Shown here piece by piece: positions 48,601 through 60,083 of a stretch of 64,000 bases of DNA (position 1 is the stretch's first letter; every line of letters starts with the position of its first letter). Under the pieces are notes generated by a model. The model ran no database searches, had not been told where the DNA came from, and saw nothing but the letters and a program-made list of their open reading frames with translations. The position numbers were made by a program, and so were the translations under genes. Source of the stretch: Klebsormidium nitens (taxonomy: Eukaryota > Streptophyta > Klebsormidiophyceae > Klebsormidiales > Klebsormidiaceae); contig DF237175.1 in NCBI GenBank assembly GCA_000708835.1, forward strand, positions 1 to 64,000, read 5' to 3'.

Positions 48601-49527
48601 CGGCAGCTCATCATCGTCCTCCTCATAATCAGACTCATCCTCCTCATACTCATCCTCATCCTCACTGAAATCCACCATTGGTCTCGGCTTTTGCAGCGCC
48701 AATGCCCCGGTTCTTCCAGCTGCAGGCACCAAACCCCGGCCCCCAAAACTTCCCCTGCCCCCTCTTGAGCTATCCCTCCCTCGCCCTCCGGCGCCATACC
48801 CTCCTGATAAGCGGTCCCCTCCTCCATAGCGGCTTTCCTCCCTATAACCACCTTCCCTATCGCTTCCATAACCACTGCCTTGGCCCCGACCAATTGTCCG
48901 TTGGCCCACCTGAGAGTAACCCCCACGCCCAAACCTACCGGGTCCTCCTCTTCGGCCGCCATAAGATGCCCGCCCCCGCCCTTCACTGAACCTATCCTCA
49001 TCCCACCTTGCGCCGTTTCTCCCCCCCCTTCCAGCATAATCAGAGTCGCGGTCTCTTGAAGACCCCTGGCCGCCATACCTTCCACCATTACCGCCCCTCC
49101 GTTCCTGCCAACCTCGACCACCGCTCTCATCATAGCGAGAATTGCGGCGCTCTTCCGGGAAGCCTCTCCTCTCCGCAACATCGTCATCATCAAACTCATA
49201 GTCTCTGTCTCGCCGGCCCCCCTTAGCAGACTTCTCCTTCAGCAAGTCCTCTCGCAGTCGGTTCAAGTCGGCGGGGCGGGCACTTTTCTTGTCCTCGCCC
49301 CCAGTTTGCTTTCTGGCAGAAACCTTAAGTGGAGCCCTGTCCTGATATGTTCTGCTACTCCCAATTCCATAAAATGGAAAAGTGCTGACAGCAGATTGGC
49401 CGCAGAGGAGCGGGTTTAGGGGCTCTCCTTGCAACGCAGAGCTAAGGTTCCTTGCGTAGGCGGTGCCGTTGCTTGGTAACACGCAATGCGACTGCCCACC
49501 ATGCAGAGCACTGCTACAGGCCGCCAT
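36644..49527 (-). CDS. RH50: Chloroplast DEAD-box RNA helicase, RH50-like
   Basis: Eleven exons (48487-49527, 47802-47945, 47362-47449, 45444-46921, 44434-44628, 43369-43556, 39253-39466, 38484-38676, 38039-38145, 37331-37483, 36644-36835) sum to 1,330 codons in frame. The N-terminus is Ser/Ala-rich like a transit peptide. An RGG/RYG-rich stretch and long acidic, Ser-rich regions follow. The helicase core begins near residue 905: PSHIQ, then Walker [10 protein letters not shown] (about 935), [21 protein letters not shown] in place of DEAD (about 1049), TAT in place of [28 protein letters not shown] and [28 protein letters not shown] and [14 protein letters not shown] match plant RH50, which acts in chloroplast rRNA processing. 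RH50 function is family knowledge; targeting here is inference. The introns hold repeated copies of exon edges. Confidence 0.94.
36911..37019 (-). repeat. Echo of the last helicase exon's 5' edge
   Basis: Two blocks match the start of the exon at 36644-36835 in the same order and orientation. The block 37001-37019 matches 18 or so of 20 bases at the intron-exon edge, including the acceptor. The block 36911-36923 matches a part about 30 bp further into the exon. About 65 extra bases separate them compared with the real exon. Confidence 0.6.
37733..37772 (+). repeat. Degenerate telomere-like words in an intron
   Basis: The intron 37484-38038 contains CTAAACCC, AACCCTAG, AACCCTGA and AACCCTGAAACC in succession. 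They resemble the plant telomere word CCCTAAA with errors. The stretch may be a telobox cluster or simply a short low-complexity run. Confidence 0.45.
39560..39640 (-). repeat. Partial copy of the DEVD exon, nearest
   Basis: This copies the 5' part of the exon at 39253-39466, with an intact AG acceptor (39632-39633) followed by sequence encoding the DEVD motif and [17 protein letters not shown]. It stops before the TAT motif and runs into intron-like sequence. The offset from the real exon start is about 165 bp. The linker next to it also resembles the real intron, so the duplicated unit includes intron. Confidence 0.9.
39712..39800 (-). repeat. Partial copy of the DEVD exon, farthest
   Basis: This is a second copy of the same 5' exon part with an AG acceptor (39794-39795). 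It is more diverged and shorter by one Asp codon in the aspartate run. It lies 162 bp from the nearer copy, so the three acceptors form a short tandem series. Confidence 0.9.
42800..42857 (-). repeat. Copy of the motif Ia/Ib exon 3' edge, farthest
   Basis: The segment resembles 43362-43420, which spans the 3' edge of the exon at 43369-43556 and the first intron bases. The words CTCACGTT and CCAGGCAGAGCGT are shared with the true edge. Confidence 0.8.
43001..43058 (-). repeat. Copy of the motif Ia/Ib exon 3' edge, most decayed
   Basis: This weaker match to the same exon edge shares CTCAC, TTTTGA, GTCA, AGAGC and GCTGCA in order. Its position, about 175-200 bp from the copies on each side, fits a tandem series. 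Confidence 0.55.
43176..43235 (-). repeat. Copy of the motif Ia/Ib exon 3' edge, nearest
   Basis: About 60 bp match the exon edge at roughly 80 percent, extending across the exon-intron border into the CACTCA words of the intron. It would encode a variant of [15 protein letters not shown]. The offset from the real edge is about 186 bp. Confidence 0.85.
44688..44716 (-). repeat. Copy of the Walker A exon 5' edge
   Basis: About 25 of 29 bases match 44605-44633, the start of the exon at 44434-44628 together with its AG acceptor. The copy lies 83 bp upstream of the true edge in gene direction, and its frame soon diverges. Confidence 0.8.
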
Positions 49528-52146
49528 TCTAAGCTGCTACCTACATCCAATTCTTGCCTGCTCACCTGCTCATCTGCCTGCGATCTTCTTCCCAGCCTCC
49601 TACTTCAGCTGCCACTGTTTCGCTGCGTTCTAGTTCAGAATCGACCCCGTTCACCGTCTGCATTGCTGTGGCGCAAACGCCGCTTTCTTAACGAAGGGAA
49701 GTTCTGGTCATCCTGCATGGGAACTCCCTTCGACACTACACTCATACGGGCCACGGCGCAAGCAATTACATACCGTAATTCTGTCTCGGTCGCTGAGCGG
49801 TGCGTCCTGCCCGTCATTTTCTCATTTCCTACGCGTTTCCAGATTGAACAATGAGCTTCCTCCAAATCTAGGGCTCTATGGCACGACCCGCAGCAATGAT
49901 TTCTTACTGTAAGAAAGAAGGCTGCACATGATCAGCTGGTGATCAGCTGGCACAGCCGCGTTAGGACGTGAGCGTCTGAGCCGCCCGCCCTGGCACATCT
50001 GTCAGCTACTGACGTAGGCATACAGCTGCATGGCCTCATCATGCTGACGGTGTAGAGTGAACGGCCGGGCCAGCAAGTTCTCGGTCAAAGGCTCACAACG
50101 ACTTACAAAGAAGTGAAGACTTGAATGTTAGACTTCGTAATTCATGTCCAAGGAACGAAGGCTATGAAATGCTGGACTCATTGTTCCTTATTGGGATGGC
50201 AGTCAGATAGTGCCCGCTTGCCGAGATTTGTTCAAGAGCAATGGTGAGCGAAACAATGACGAAGTAATTTCCTTTGCCACGAGCTTTTCAGACATTGTCA
50301 TTGAATTCGGTACCATTGCTACGGCTTGATCGAAAATTCATTAATTGTTCACAGATCTAGATATGATGACTTGTCTGGACTCTATTGTTGTATCACAGCT
50401 CGGAGTATCTGATCAGGGTGTCAGTTTCAAAGGCTCTGCCAAGAAGAACCAGAGCCTCAGGGGACCAACCCAGAGACCTGAGAAATGCTTCGTAGCACCA
50501 ATCTCTCCACCGTGGTGACTCCTCGACCCAATTTTTCAACAAACCCAAAGCGCAGCAGAGGCACGCGGCATCCTGCGGTCGGACAACTTAGCCGAACAAG
50601 TGTTCGATTAATGCCTTGTCAAGGCGCTCCGGGGGCGCTCCATTCCCTTGACGGCCCTGATTCTGGAAGCGCTCGCGTCTTCCGGCCAGCTTACTCTCGT
50701 TTGCATCTTACACAGTCTGATGTCAGTTACAGCCGTCAACACCGTCGCCTCATCTTCACCGGCGTTCCCAAGTGTTCAACAGGGTTGCCGTAACGGTCCA
50801 GGGGCCAGCACCGAAGGTAAACTCCGCACAAGTGGATCCTATATTTGTATTTTTTATCCTGGCGCCAGCCAGGATTTTTCCGGTAAATCCTGGCTGGTTT
50901 TGAATATTTTCCGGTCTAAAAGTGGTTTTCCTGGCTAGAAAATTCAACATTCCGGTAAAAACGTCAAATCCTGGCGGGCTGCTTGCCCGCTTACGGGCCG
51001 CTTACGGTCCTCCCTGGCTGGCCGCCAGGAATTTCCGGCGAATTTTTTCCTGGCTGGCGCCAGAGTCAAAACCTTTCTTGCGCAGAGTTGCTGGCTGGCC
51101 GTTCGGTGCGGGCCCCTGACGGTCTCATGCTGTGGCCAGAGAGTAAGACTAGCCCCTTTCCCGTTCCATGTTTGGAGGCATCACTGGCCAGGCTGGGCCG
51201 GTGAGTAAGACGGCTGAATTACCGCGGACTATTTGTCACTGCCCTGCCAGATCAGGCCTCCTTGAACATGGATTTCGCGACCTTCCTGCCACGATCTGCA
51301 CTTAAGCATACAGGAACAAGATGTCGACAACGGTCGACAGCGTCAGCTGACAGATCGTATAGCTGGACGTGTTTGCACGTACTGGATGCCTCGAGGCCTC
51401 GGCCTTGTCGTTCTTACAGCCAGCGCCGGCGAACGGGCGCGACCGGGGCCGGCGGTCTTACTGCGGCACATCCCGGGTCCATTTGTCGCGAATAGGGGGT
51501 GTGATCCCTCCATGCACGTGCCAGCGTACAGAGTATGGCGCATGTTGCAGATTGAAGGCATGGCGTGTCAACGAGCCATGCATGGCCGCCGCACACATGT
51601 ACATGGCGGCATTGACCGTCCATGCATTTCAGCAGCCTGAGCTAGAGAATGCATGAAAACATGGAAAATAACAAGAGCTAGCTCAGTGTTCCGGACGCAT
51701 ATTGTACGTGCAACTTCGTTGCTTGTTTAAGCGTACAATCGTACGCAGATTTGTATATATCGATCGCTTTATGAAATGCACGGCACCAACTTGGTGCAGC
51801 AAAGTTACTAGCTGAACGTCTAGCGTAGTGGTTGAAAGAGTAAGCGCGTGCCGCGGTGAAATATCTGCACCACACTGCATGATCATCGCTTACATCGCAC
51901 AAGTCGTGAGCATGTCAATGCATAAATGTAGGCAACAACCCGCATGAACCCGGCTTTTATCAGAATCTGCAAGAACTTGGATATAAAGCATGGAGGATCA
52001 GGTGCAGATTTGGACTCTACTTATAGCAGGTAGTCTGACCATGAACGGAAAGGTTTAGGTTTATCCGAGTTTATCCGGACAGGACGAGTTCCACAAGCAT
52101 GACGTTTGACTCCGTAGCTACAATGCTTGCAAGTTTAGCGAGCAGC
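49528..52146. other. Intergenic region with one small repeat element
   Basis: This lies between the start of the helicase gene and the 3' end of the phosphate transporter. An 11-base word is doubled at about 49930. The only structured part is the inverted-repeat-bounded element at 50857-51064. No gene is supported. Confidence 0.55.
50857..51064. mobile_element. Short inverted-repeat-bounded element with CCTGGC phrase repeats
   Basis: The left end TCCTGGCGCCAGCCAGGA and the right end TCCTGGCTGGCGCCAGA are reverse complements apart from one base gap. Inside, units opening with TCCTGGC and closing with TTCCGG recur about four times with strong variation. The length of about 208 bp and lack of coding sequence resemble a MITE. 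No clear target-site duplication is seen. Confidence 0.5.
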
Positions 52147-55100
52147 CTATACTAGGACCTTGATGAATATCCTTAGGATTGCTGTGTACAGGACAGCCAG
52201 GGAGGCACCCAAAGGGATTGTGATCGCCCATGAAGCGACAATGCTCTTCACAGTATCCCCTTGTATACTGTTGAGGCCTCTGGCAAAACCCACCTGCGAA
52301 TGACCGCACAGTTTTTTAAGGAACCAGACGCAAACAACATAGTCTCAAAAACAGGACTTTCCACGGTTTGCAAGCGATGATAGACTTACAGCTTGTTTCC
52401 TAGCTGCTGATGCTAATACCAAATTTGCGGACGTCAGAGATCAATTAGACGAGGCCAAAAAAGTTACCCGACTTTATGCAAAAACTGATCACGTTCAGAA
52501 AAGAACCAAGCACCCCCCACATGCTGCGAGAGAGGCAGCGTCTGCAATCAGTGGCACATTAAGTGGAGGAGTAACGAGACATATGCATATAACCCCCAAA
52601 CATACGGCAAAAAAGCCACGCACTTCTTCCTCATCTTGCAGTGGCACTGTCTCAGCAAGACTGTATCGAGGAGGACAGTTGGGATGTTGGACCATCTCTT
52701 CTCAAAGAGCAAGATATTAGTACTCACCCCCATGACCGCTCCAACCAAAGTGTGGGTTGCCGAGACTGGGAGCCCGAGCCGAGACGCCAGCACCACTACC
52801 GTTGCTGCCGCAAACTCGGCAGCGAAACCTCGCGTCGGCGTCAGCTCTGTGATTTTCTTCCCGATCGTGGCAATGACTCGGTATCTGCAGGGAGACGGAA
52901 ACCATCGTCAGTGCGCTCTACATCATTCTAATTAAGAAGAGCCCAACGTGTCTCGTTGACTATCTGCATTCTCGCTGGATTGCCTTACCGTGTCCACGAA
53001 TTTGAGACGGTGAAACGTAAGGCGGCATGTAAGAAACTCATGTTTCTAGCCCTTTGAGGAGGGTTGGAAGACGAACCTCAAAGGAAGACTCGGAGACTCC
53101 AAAGATGGAAATAGCGAGCGTTAGCGAGCGTCTTGCAGAAAAAGGTGCATAGGAAGTAACTTTATGAAGCTGAAGTCAAGGTTCATATTTCAAGAGCCTT
53201 TCAAAGATTACCAGCTGAGCTTTGCAAAACGCCTGCGGTTAAACTCCTCAGGGTTCCTGAAGTGAACAGCGACGGTCGTATTCAGCGGGATCAACTTCCT
53301 TACATGTTGAGGCCCAGGTCAAAAGCAAACGCGAAAGGAGGTGAGATTTGGAAGACACGAGTGCGCAGCTCTTTGACCTGGTCAAAGCAATACTCGCAAA
53401 GGAGATGCTTCTCGCGCTCACCCCCATACTAGGAGCCCCGCCACGATGCCGAACCCGCCCCAGGCCAGGACGCCCGTCGAGATGCCAACGTCCGTCGAAA
53501 GCACGGTGACAGTGCCGGCAGCGGCGTTGGCGGAGGCTGTGTAGAGGATGGAGAGGGCGGCGGAGATGGGGCCGATCGCGTTCGCCACGTCATTGGCGCC
53601 GTGGGCAAACGACATGAAGCACGCGGAGAGGACCTAAAGAAGATGAGGGAATCAGAAATCGCCACGAAAGGTGGAATTTCTCCAAACGGCTTGAGAGCGC
53701 AGCCGGTTGTCATGAGCGGCAAAACGAAGGGACGGTAGAAGCATCGCAACGAGATTCTCGGGTTGTTCCTGATTGCCTGCAATCAAGTTGCGAGAGCCCC
53801 AAGCCTTTTCTGCGCTTAACTCAGATATGGGAGAACAGCCTTGACTCTCTTTTTGAGTTGGAATAGTTGTCGAGCCGAAAGAGCATATCCGAGCCTGAAC
53901 GGACTTAACAGAGCATGCGCACGATGCAAGGGGAGAGCGGCGGCACAAGTGCTCGCCAACAGCTTTCACAAGGAATAACAGGTCCTGTTGACGAGTCTAG
54001 GACGTACTGTCACATCAACTTCGATACCCGAGACGCACTGACGAGAACATGTACCTTTGCTTTAGTACTTTTCTCTGAAAACGAGGACGAAACCGAGTAC
54101 GTAACGCTTAAACAAGCCGCTAAACATCTGTATGAAACCAGGGAGCGATTCGCGCCAGAAGCAAAAAGGACAATTGCACGCGACTTACCTGGAGGTAGCC
54201 AAAGACCTTGTACACCATCTTCAGCTGCAGGCCCTTGGGGCCGCCCGTCTTTGACTTCCTTTCCACAGGGCGGTCGGCCTTCGGTGATCTTTCTGAGAAA
54301 ATGAAGACGAACGGGAGTCAGATGAGCGGGCTACAACCGTCCTAAGAGAGACCGGTCTACCATGGGTCGGCTTGGCTTAGAGACTCCACGAAATCACTGA
54401 ACGTAGTACATTTGCCGATTGAATCAAACGTGATATTTTACAACTTGTTGCAGCGTTTGCTAGCCGAAGGACGGGGACAAGCCTTGATGATTGCCGCCCA
54501 AACAGGCACAAGGGCAGAGAACGCCGCAGCGGGTCCTGATGGTCCCAAAGGGAGGCTGCGGGCAGCCTCAACATGTGTCATGGCTGCCCCTGCTTGGCTA
54601 AGGAGAGGAAGCGCCACACCAACGATACATCTCCCTCGTAAAGAGTCACCCAGGAAGAAAAGGGCCGAACGGCCTCTTCCCAAATGCAAATTGGAAATGT
54701 AGACAGGGTCTGAAACGAACCTGGGTTGAGAACAGATTCAGTGTGCGGGCAGAAACAGTCGCGAGGTAATCTCCGCAAGAACGAGCAGGTCCGAGAATAA
54801 CTCTCACCCCGAGCTTTCAGCGACTTGAGTACAGGGCCCAGTTGCTGGTTGATGCCAAAGTGCATGGCGACAGCGCCGAGCAGGCCAGAGCCGCACGCCT
54901 TGGCAGCAGCGGTTGCAAGATTGCTTCCGTCCATAAGGGATAGGAAGGAGAGGCCGGAGACACCGGTGAACACTGCGATGGGCGCCGCTCGGCATGCGGC
55001 TAGGCCGGGGTTTTCTGCCCTGTATACAAACTGCGGGAGAAGGCGGCGGGCCGAATCAAACAACAACACCATGTTGGAGGGGACGGTTTGGTCGTTGAAA

Positions 55101-58100
55101 ATTGAGGGGCTCCTTCTTGGTGGGAGACCGATCGAAGTAAGGGTGTTCGTCGAACGATGGTATGACGGAACGCAAGCAAGGAGGCCGCAGATACGTTACC
55201 GTTTGACAAAAAAGTCTGTTTTTTCGAACCAACATGTCGGTCGCAAGACCGGCATATAAGGTCTACGGTATGCTTTTCTAGCTCGAATGAACGACTCGTT
55301 TTGCGCGTTCAACTAATCAAGGAGCGTAGAACTAGATTCCAAGATTTACACTCCTACGTCCCAATGACCTAGATCACAGGTATGACTTGATGCCTCCAGC
55401 CCCGCTTTGAGTTGGCGCCTTCGAAATCACTTGCATGGCGTAAGAAGAATGTCAACACCTCGAAAGATTGCTACTGCCTCTTTTTCTGTTCCTGTGCCCT
55501 GCTGAGCGTACGGTTGACAGCTCACCGTACGGATGCACTTGTAAACGATGAACGACACAACGGCCCCGAGGAGCGGGGAGACGAGCCATGAGCCAACGAC
55601 CCGGCCGAGCGACCCCCAGTAGACGGCGCCAAAGCCGCCGTACACGAGGCCGAAACCGACAAGGGCGCCGATGATGGAGTGGGTGGTGGAAACGGGCCAG
55701 CCGTAATAGGACGCTACCTGAACCAGATACGAGATGGAGCAAACCAGGTTAAGAAATTTTGTTGCAGGGCTGCGAAGGCGGCTCCCCTTGTGTTCGACGG
55801 CAAGTACTCTGGGTGTTGATACATGAGGGGAAATGAAGAAGGTGGTGACGACGAGCAAACCGTGGAAAGACGGCAGCTGAGACTGTCAGATACAGCGTTC
55901 AATACTTGTCGCGTCCGTTTCTGGATCCGTAAGCAGTGTTGTGATGACTGTCGTTCTCGCTCAATCAGGTGCCAGATCTGGCAGTAATCATGACAGAATT
56001 CTTCGTCGGCATATGATGCTCTCGGGGCTTCTTCGAAAGAATACCTCGCAATCTAGACCTTCTTTCTCTACATGATTATCACGTCAAATTACAGAAGTGA
56101 AACTCTAAAGAACGTGAGTGCTGGGCAACTGCATTTCAAGATACCAGTACAATTTGCTCCACATCCGCCGGAGAGCAGAGCTTTTACCAACATACGGAAT
56201 TTACCGAAAACCCCTGTGACACGCTTGCACAGCTATCAACACATGCAATGTCCTAGCAGCTGCGCTTTGATGCAGTCCTTCAAAAGCACAAAATAATTAA
56301 TGTGTCGAGTTGCCAATCTCAGGATCACGGTGTGGACACCAAAGCTCTCAGGCATTCAAGCGGTCTGAAAAGAGTCACTTGCCTGCAGCCACGTCCCGGA
56401 CGATGCTAGGGAAGCTAGCATACCACAGAAAAGGAGAGACGGGTTGTGCTGAAAGGCGGCAGAGTCCACAATGCCTTTTTGCATGGTGTGGGTGACATGA
56501 GAACCAACCTGCAGCACAAAGGATCGCCACTCTTTGTTTGAGGGTCTTAACAGAGCCAATGAGTCAAAGCCTGAAAACTGGTAATAGATCCTACTTGCGA
56601 GGCTCCAAAACTCAATCTACAGCTCCTGAAACAACAGTTTTATGGAGGGACATTTCTTCCAGCGCTCTGTCCAATCATGCTTTCAAAGGGAAATAGGGAA
56701 TGACTGAAAGCTTGCAATACGGTGCTCATCCACAGAATTTGTGGGGCAATGAACTTGGTTCAGGACTGACTACATATACCCAGCATTCGAGTCTTGTCCC
56801 CTTTGCTGATTCAATTCTTGAACACATAGCTGGCACCCTCTTTCCATCGATTGAAATATGTCAAACTTCCTCCGCAGACACAGGAGCAGAGCGCTTTACT
56901 TACCAGGAACGCCCCTGCAAACTCAAGAATGGCCGCTACGATGATGGCCTGCTTGAGCGTCAATGCCCCTGAACCTACTGAGGTTCCCATCGCATTTGCA
57001 ACATCATTTGCGCCTGCGGAGAGGATGATACCAGTTGGCATTCATTACTTGTCAAGTTGCTGTATTGAAAAGGGTAAAATAACAGACCTGATCAGGTATG
57101 GTCTAGGCGTAAGTTCTGTACTTGTGCATAGTGGAAGTGGCACCAACACAAGCGAAAAAGTCTGCCGAAGTCTAGATCTTAGTTTTTCAGCCACCTGAGG
57201 GGACATTCTGGAAGAATTTTTGGATGGCAATTTGTTCATCATGCTCCCTGACTTACATCCGCATCCTGAATGCTTGCAATCATAAATATCCATGCCCTGA
57301 CTTTATGTGAAATACGGCTTTCAGTGAGACCACTTGAAGAAGAAACACAATCAGTTAGACCCCAGACTTTCAGCAAAATGCAGGGCCACCAATGGTTGCA
57401 CTCCCAAGTGGTGAAATTTGACGCAAAAAGTTGACAACCCTTGGCCGCAAGACTTACCAATGTTCCAGGCCATGTAAAAGCCAAATAGCATGGTGACATA
57501 CGCGAGGACCTTTGCTCTCAGTGTTCCCCCCGCCAGCCCCAACAATTGGCCAATTGCTGGGTTCCTTAATCCCACAGCAGGGACAGCAATCGCAGTTGCA
57601 GCGATTGAAAGGATGATGGTATTGCAAGTGGTGTTGGAGACGCCAAATGCTTCTGACATTGACAGCATCTTCTCCTCCACAGCCGCCGCTGGGTCAGACT
57701 CATCATCGGAATGCAGGTTGTCTGTAGATTGGAGCACAATTGTGGTGAAAAAGGTGGGCAAGTTGGAAGAACAAACTGTCCACCGATTGATGTGCGACTT
57801 TGCAGGAAAACAGCCCTTGCAAAGTTTGACAGGGCATCAGAAGAAAGTAGTGTTGACGACCAGACTCTTTTGATCCGGATACAAGAGCTCTGATATATGC
57901 GGCGAAGCAGAAACACTTGGATGAGTGCGACCACTAGAGACGGACCACTTTCTGGCTATTCCACTTGCGAAGTCAGAAGAACATAAATGCTCATTTTCAG
58001 AAAGGGTGCACTGCCGATGCTGTGTCAGCATCTTCAGAGATGGTAAAGTTGCAGAGATTGATCGTCTTTTTCAATATAAATTTGCGGATTTGCAATTTGT

Positions 58101-58460
58101 AGGAGCACACGAGAACATCAACATACCTGTTCCAGAGGCGCTAATATTTGCAGCCCCCTCAACGAGATCTTCAAACTCTTGCACTTTATCATGATCAGGT
58201 GAGGCGCCTCCCCCTGCTGCAGCAGCCCTGTACTGTCCTAAGTTTCTTTTGTCTGCCGGCGATCTCAACGGTAGGAAGCTCCCCCAAACTTTCTGCAATC
58301 CACCAATTTGGCGCCGCGTCTTCAATGCTGCTCTCGGACTGCTTGTAACAGCACACAACTTGCCAAAAGTTGCAATTTGCGTGCGTGACCTCTTTCCGGT
58401 GGTGCTGCCACTTGGGCAAATGCTCAATCGGCTGACACTCAACTCTGCAACTGCCGCCAT
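52147..58460 (-). CDS. PHT2;1: Chloroplast phosphate transporter, PHT2;1 (PiT family)
   Basis: Ten exons (58127-58460, 57458-57721, 56904-57013, 56383-56508, 55526-55717, 54808-55030, 54189-54292, 53422-53633, 52728-52884, 52147-52293) join in frame to about 622 residues. Arabidopsis PHT2;1 has a little under 600. The first 60-70 residues are Ser/Ala/Arg-rich like a transit peptide. The two inverted PiT signatures are present: [22 protein letters not shown] (about residue 200) and the repeat [14 protein letters not shown] (about 460). Other family blocks are [30 protein letters not shown] and [15 protein letters not shown]. Members move phosphate with a cation across the plastid inner envelope; that is family knowledge. 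The exon at 56383-56508 ends in a GC donor. The start chosen is the first ATG of the frame. It is transcribed divergently from SPEF1. Confidence 0.95.
56381..56382 (-). other. GC splice donor in PHT2;1
   Basis: The exon ends CTGCAG and the intron starts GCAAGT, the known consensus for GC-AG introns. Joining here gives [13 protein letters not shown], which matches plant PHT2;1 across the junction. Confidence 0.9.
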
Positions 58461-60083
58461 CGAAGCGCTCAACCAGTGCGAGCTACTTTACAGGATCCTC
58501 TTCGTCCATCCAATTGCTGGAGGTGAAATGATAAGTCAATGCTTGCTGCGACCCACAGCAAACCAGAATCTTCTGATGCGCCAGCGCCCTTAGCTTCCAC
58601 AGAGTTTCTCAAAGAGCAGATTAGCTGCAGATTATGCGAGCAGGGCTTTCTTTGAGAAGATTTTAATTTTTCTTGGGTGTCCACCAAAACCATTGACGCC
58701 CGTTGCTGAATGCAGTGCTGTCGCCAGCTCTCTGGGGCGTGCGCCCCTTCCCCACAAAGCTGCACAAAGCTGCCAATGCGAAGATGACCCACATTCTGCA
58801 TTTTGTCCAGGCTGCCAAGTTGATGCTGCATGTGCCCGCAAAACTGAAGGAATCAGGAATCCCTTGCCACAACGATTGGAGCGGTTTTGCGCCGTCGATG
58901 CTCGATCTCAGTGAACATTGACGATTCAGAAGCCCAGAAAAGCACGGGCAGCTTCAGAACCGTCCGATGAAGTTGCTTTTGCCTCTAAGGTGAAGTAGAA
59001 GGAACTAGCATGGCGAACGAGCTCGACGAGACGTTCCGACAGATCCAATGTATACTACCTATACCCACCAGATTAGTAGGCAAATACATGCCGTACGATA
59101 ATATACGCGCGCATTCAACAGATCGTTTTATGTGCAAGCCGTTATAATGTTGACGGCTCGTGGAGGGGCCGCTCAATCGGCCCTGGAACCGGAATCTTGG
59201 CATCGGCATTTTCCATTTTTTGGGGCCAGGAATCTGGCATACGGCCTAAATTTTTTGAAGGAATTTGGCATCTCTGAAAATTTCAGAAAATTTCAGAAAA
59301 TTGGAATCTGGCATCTAGAAATCCTCCAAAACCAAGAGCTTTTTCCAAAAAATCTGAGGCATTTTTAAGGAATCTGGCATTTTTGGATCTCAGGAATCTG
59401 GAATATTACGGCTTATTTGACGCTTGGAATCTGGAATTTCCGAACCCAATAAATGCCGGTTCCAGGGCCGAGCTCAACAATACAGACAAAGCGACAACGC
59501 GGGAAGAGCCTTGAGGTCCGCCGGGGGTCCGCGTTGAGCAGTAGATACATCAGCATATGTAACAGAGACCGCATGCACTGAGGTACCAACATTTGACAGA
59601 AGATAGTGCTCTACACGCAGAACCCAATGCTTAGTAGTACTGCTTTCATTCTACTGGGAGTCCGCTGAGTCCTCTCCGGCTTCTGCTTTCTCCTGTTGGC
59701 GCGAATATGTTTTCTGGAGAGTTCATCTGGGAGTGCACTTTACCATCTGCAGTCTTTTTCAAATTGATAGACAAGCACGGAGACGTGTCGGATGAGACCT
59801 TCAACGGCACCTAATTATCTAAGTAGACAAATGACTCTATGTCTCACCGACTTTCTGATTGGAGTTTTGAAACGATCTTGTCGCGTTATGAAGTGACAGA
59901 GGGGTTAGAACTACAGGAAGCTCACGCCAAAGCCGCATTGGTTGTTCTCAGAACCTCGAGGGAAGTTCCTTCTATGATCGAAGTGAAAGAAGGATCATCG
60001 GCTCGTCTACATCTTCTCAGAAGCAGCCATATCGGTTCAGGAATCTATACTGCCTACAAACACCAGATATTGCAGTTCAGCAC
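58461..60083. other. Divergent promoter region between PHT2;1 and SPEF1
   Basis: This 1.6 kb stretch separates two genes transcribed away from each other. The element at 59178-59470 sits in its middle. No further gene is supported. Confidence 0.6.
59178..59470. mobile_element. Inverted-repeat-bounded element with GGAATCTGG repeats
   Basis: Perfect 15-bp inverted repeats, CGGCCCTGGAACCGG on the left and its complement on the right, enclose about 290 bp. Inside, the word GGAATCTGGCAT or a near variant recurs about seven times, separated by AT-rich spacers of 15-55 bp. GCTCAA occurs on both sides, one base out of register, which may be a target-site duplication. There is no coding capacity, as in a MITE. 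Confidence 0.65.
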
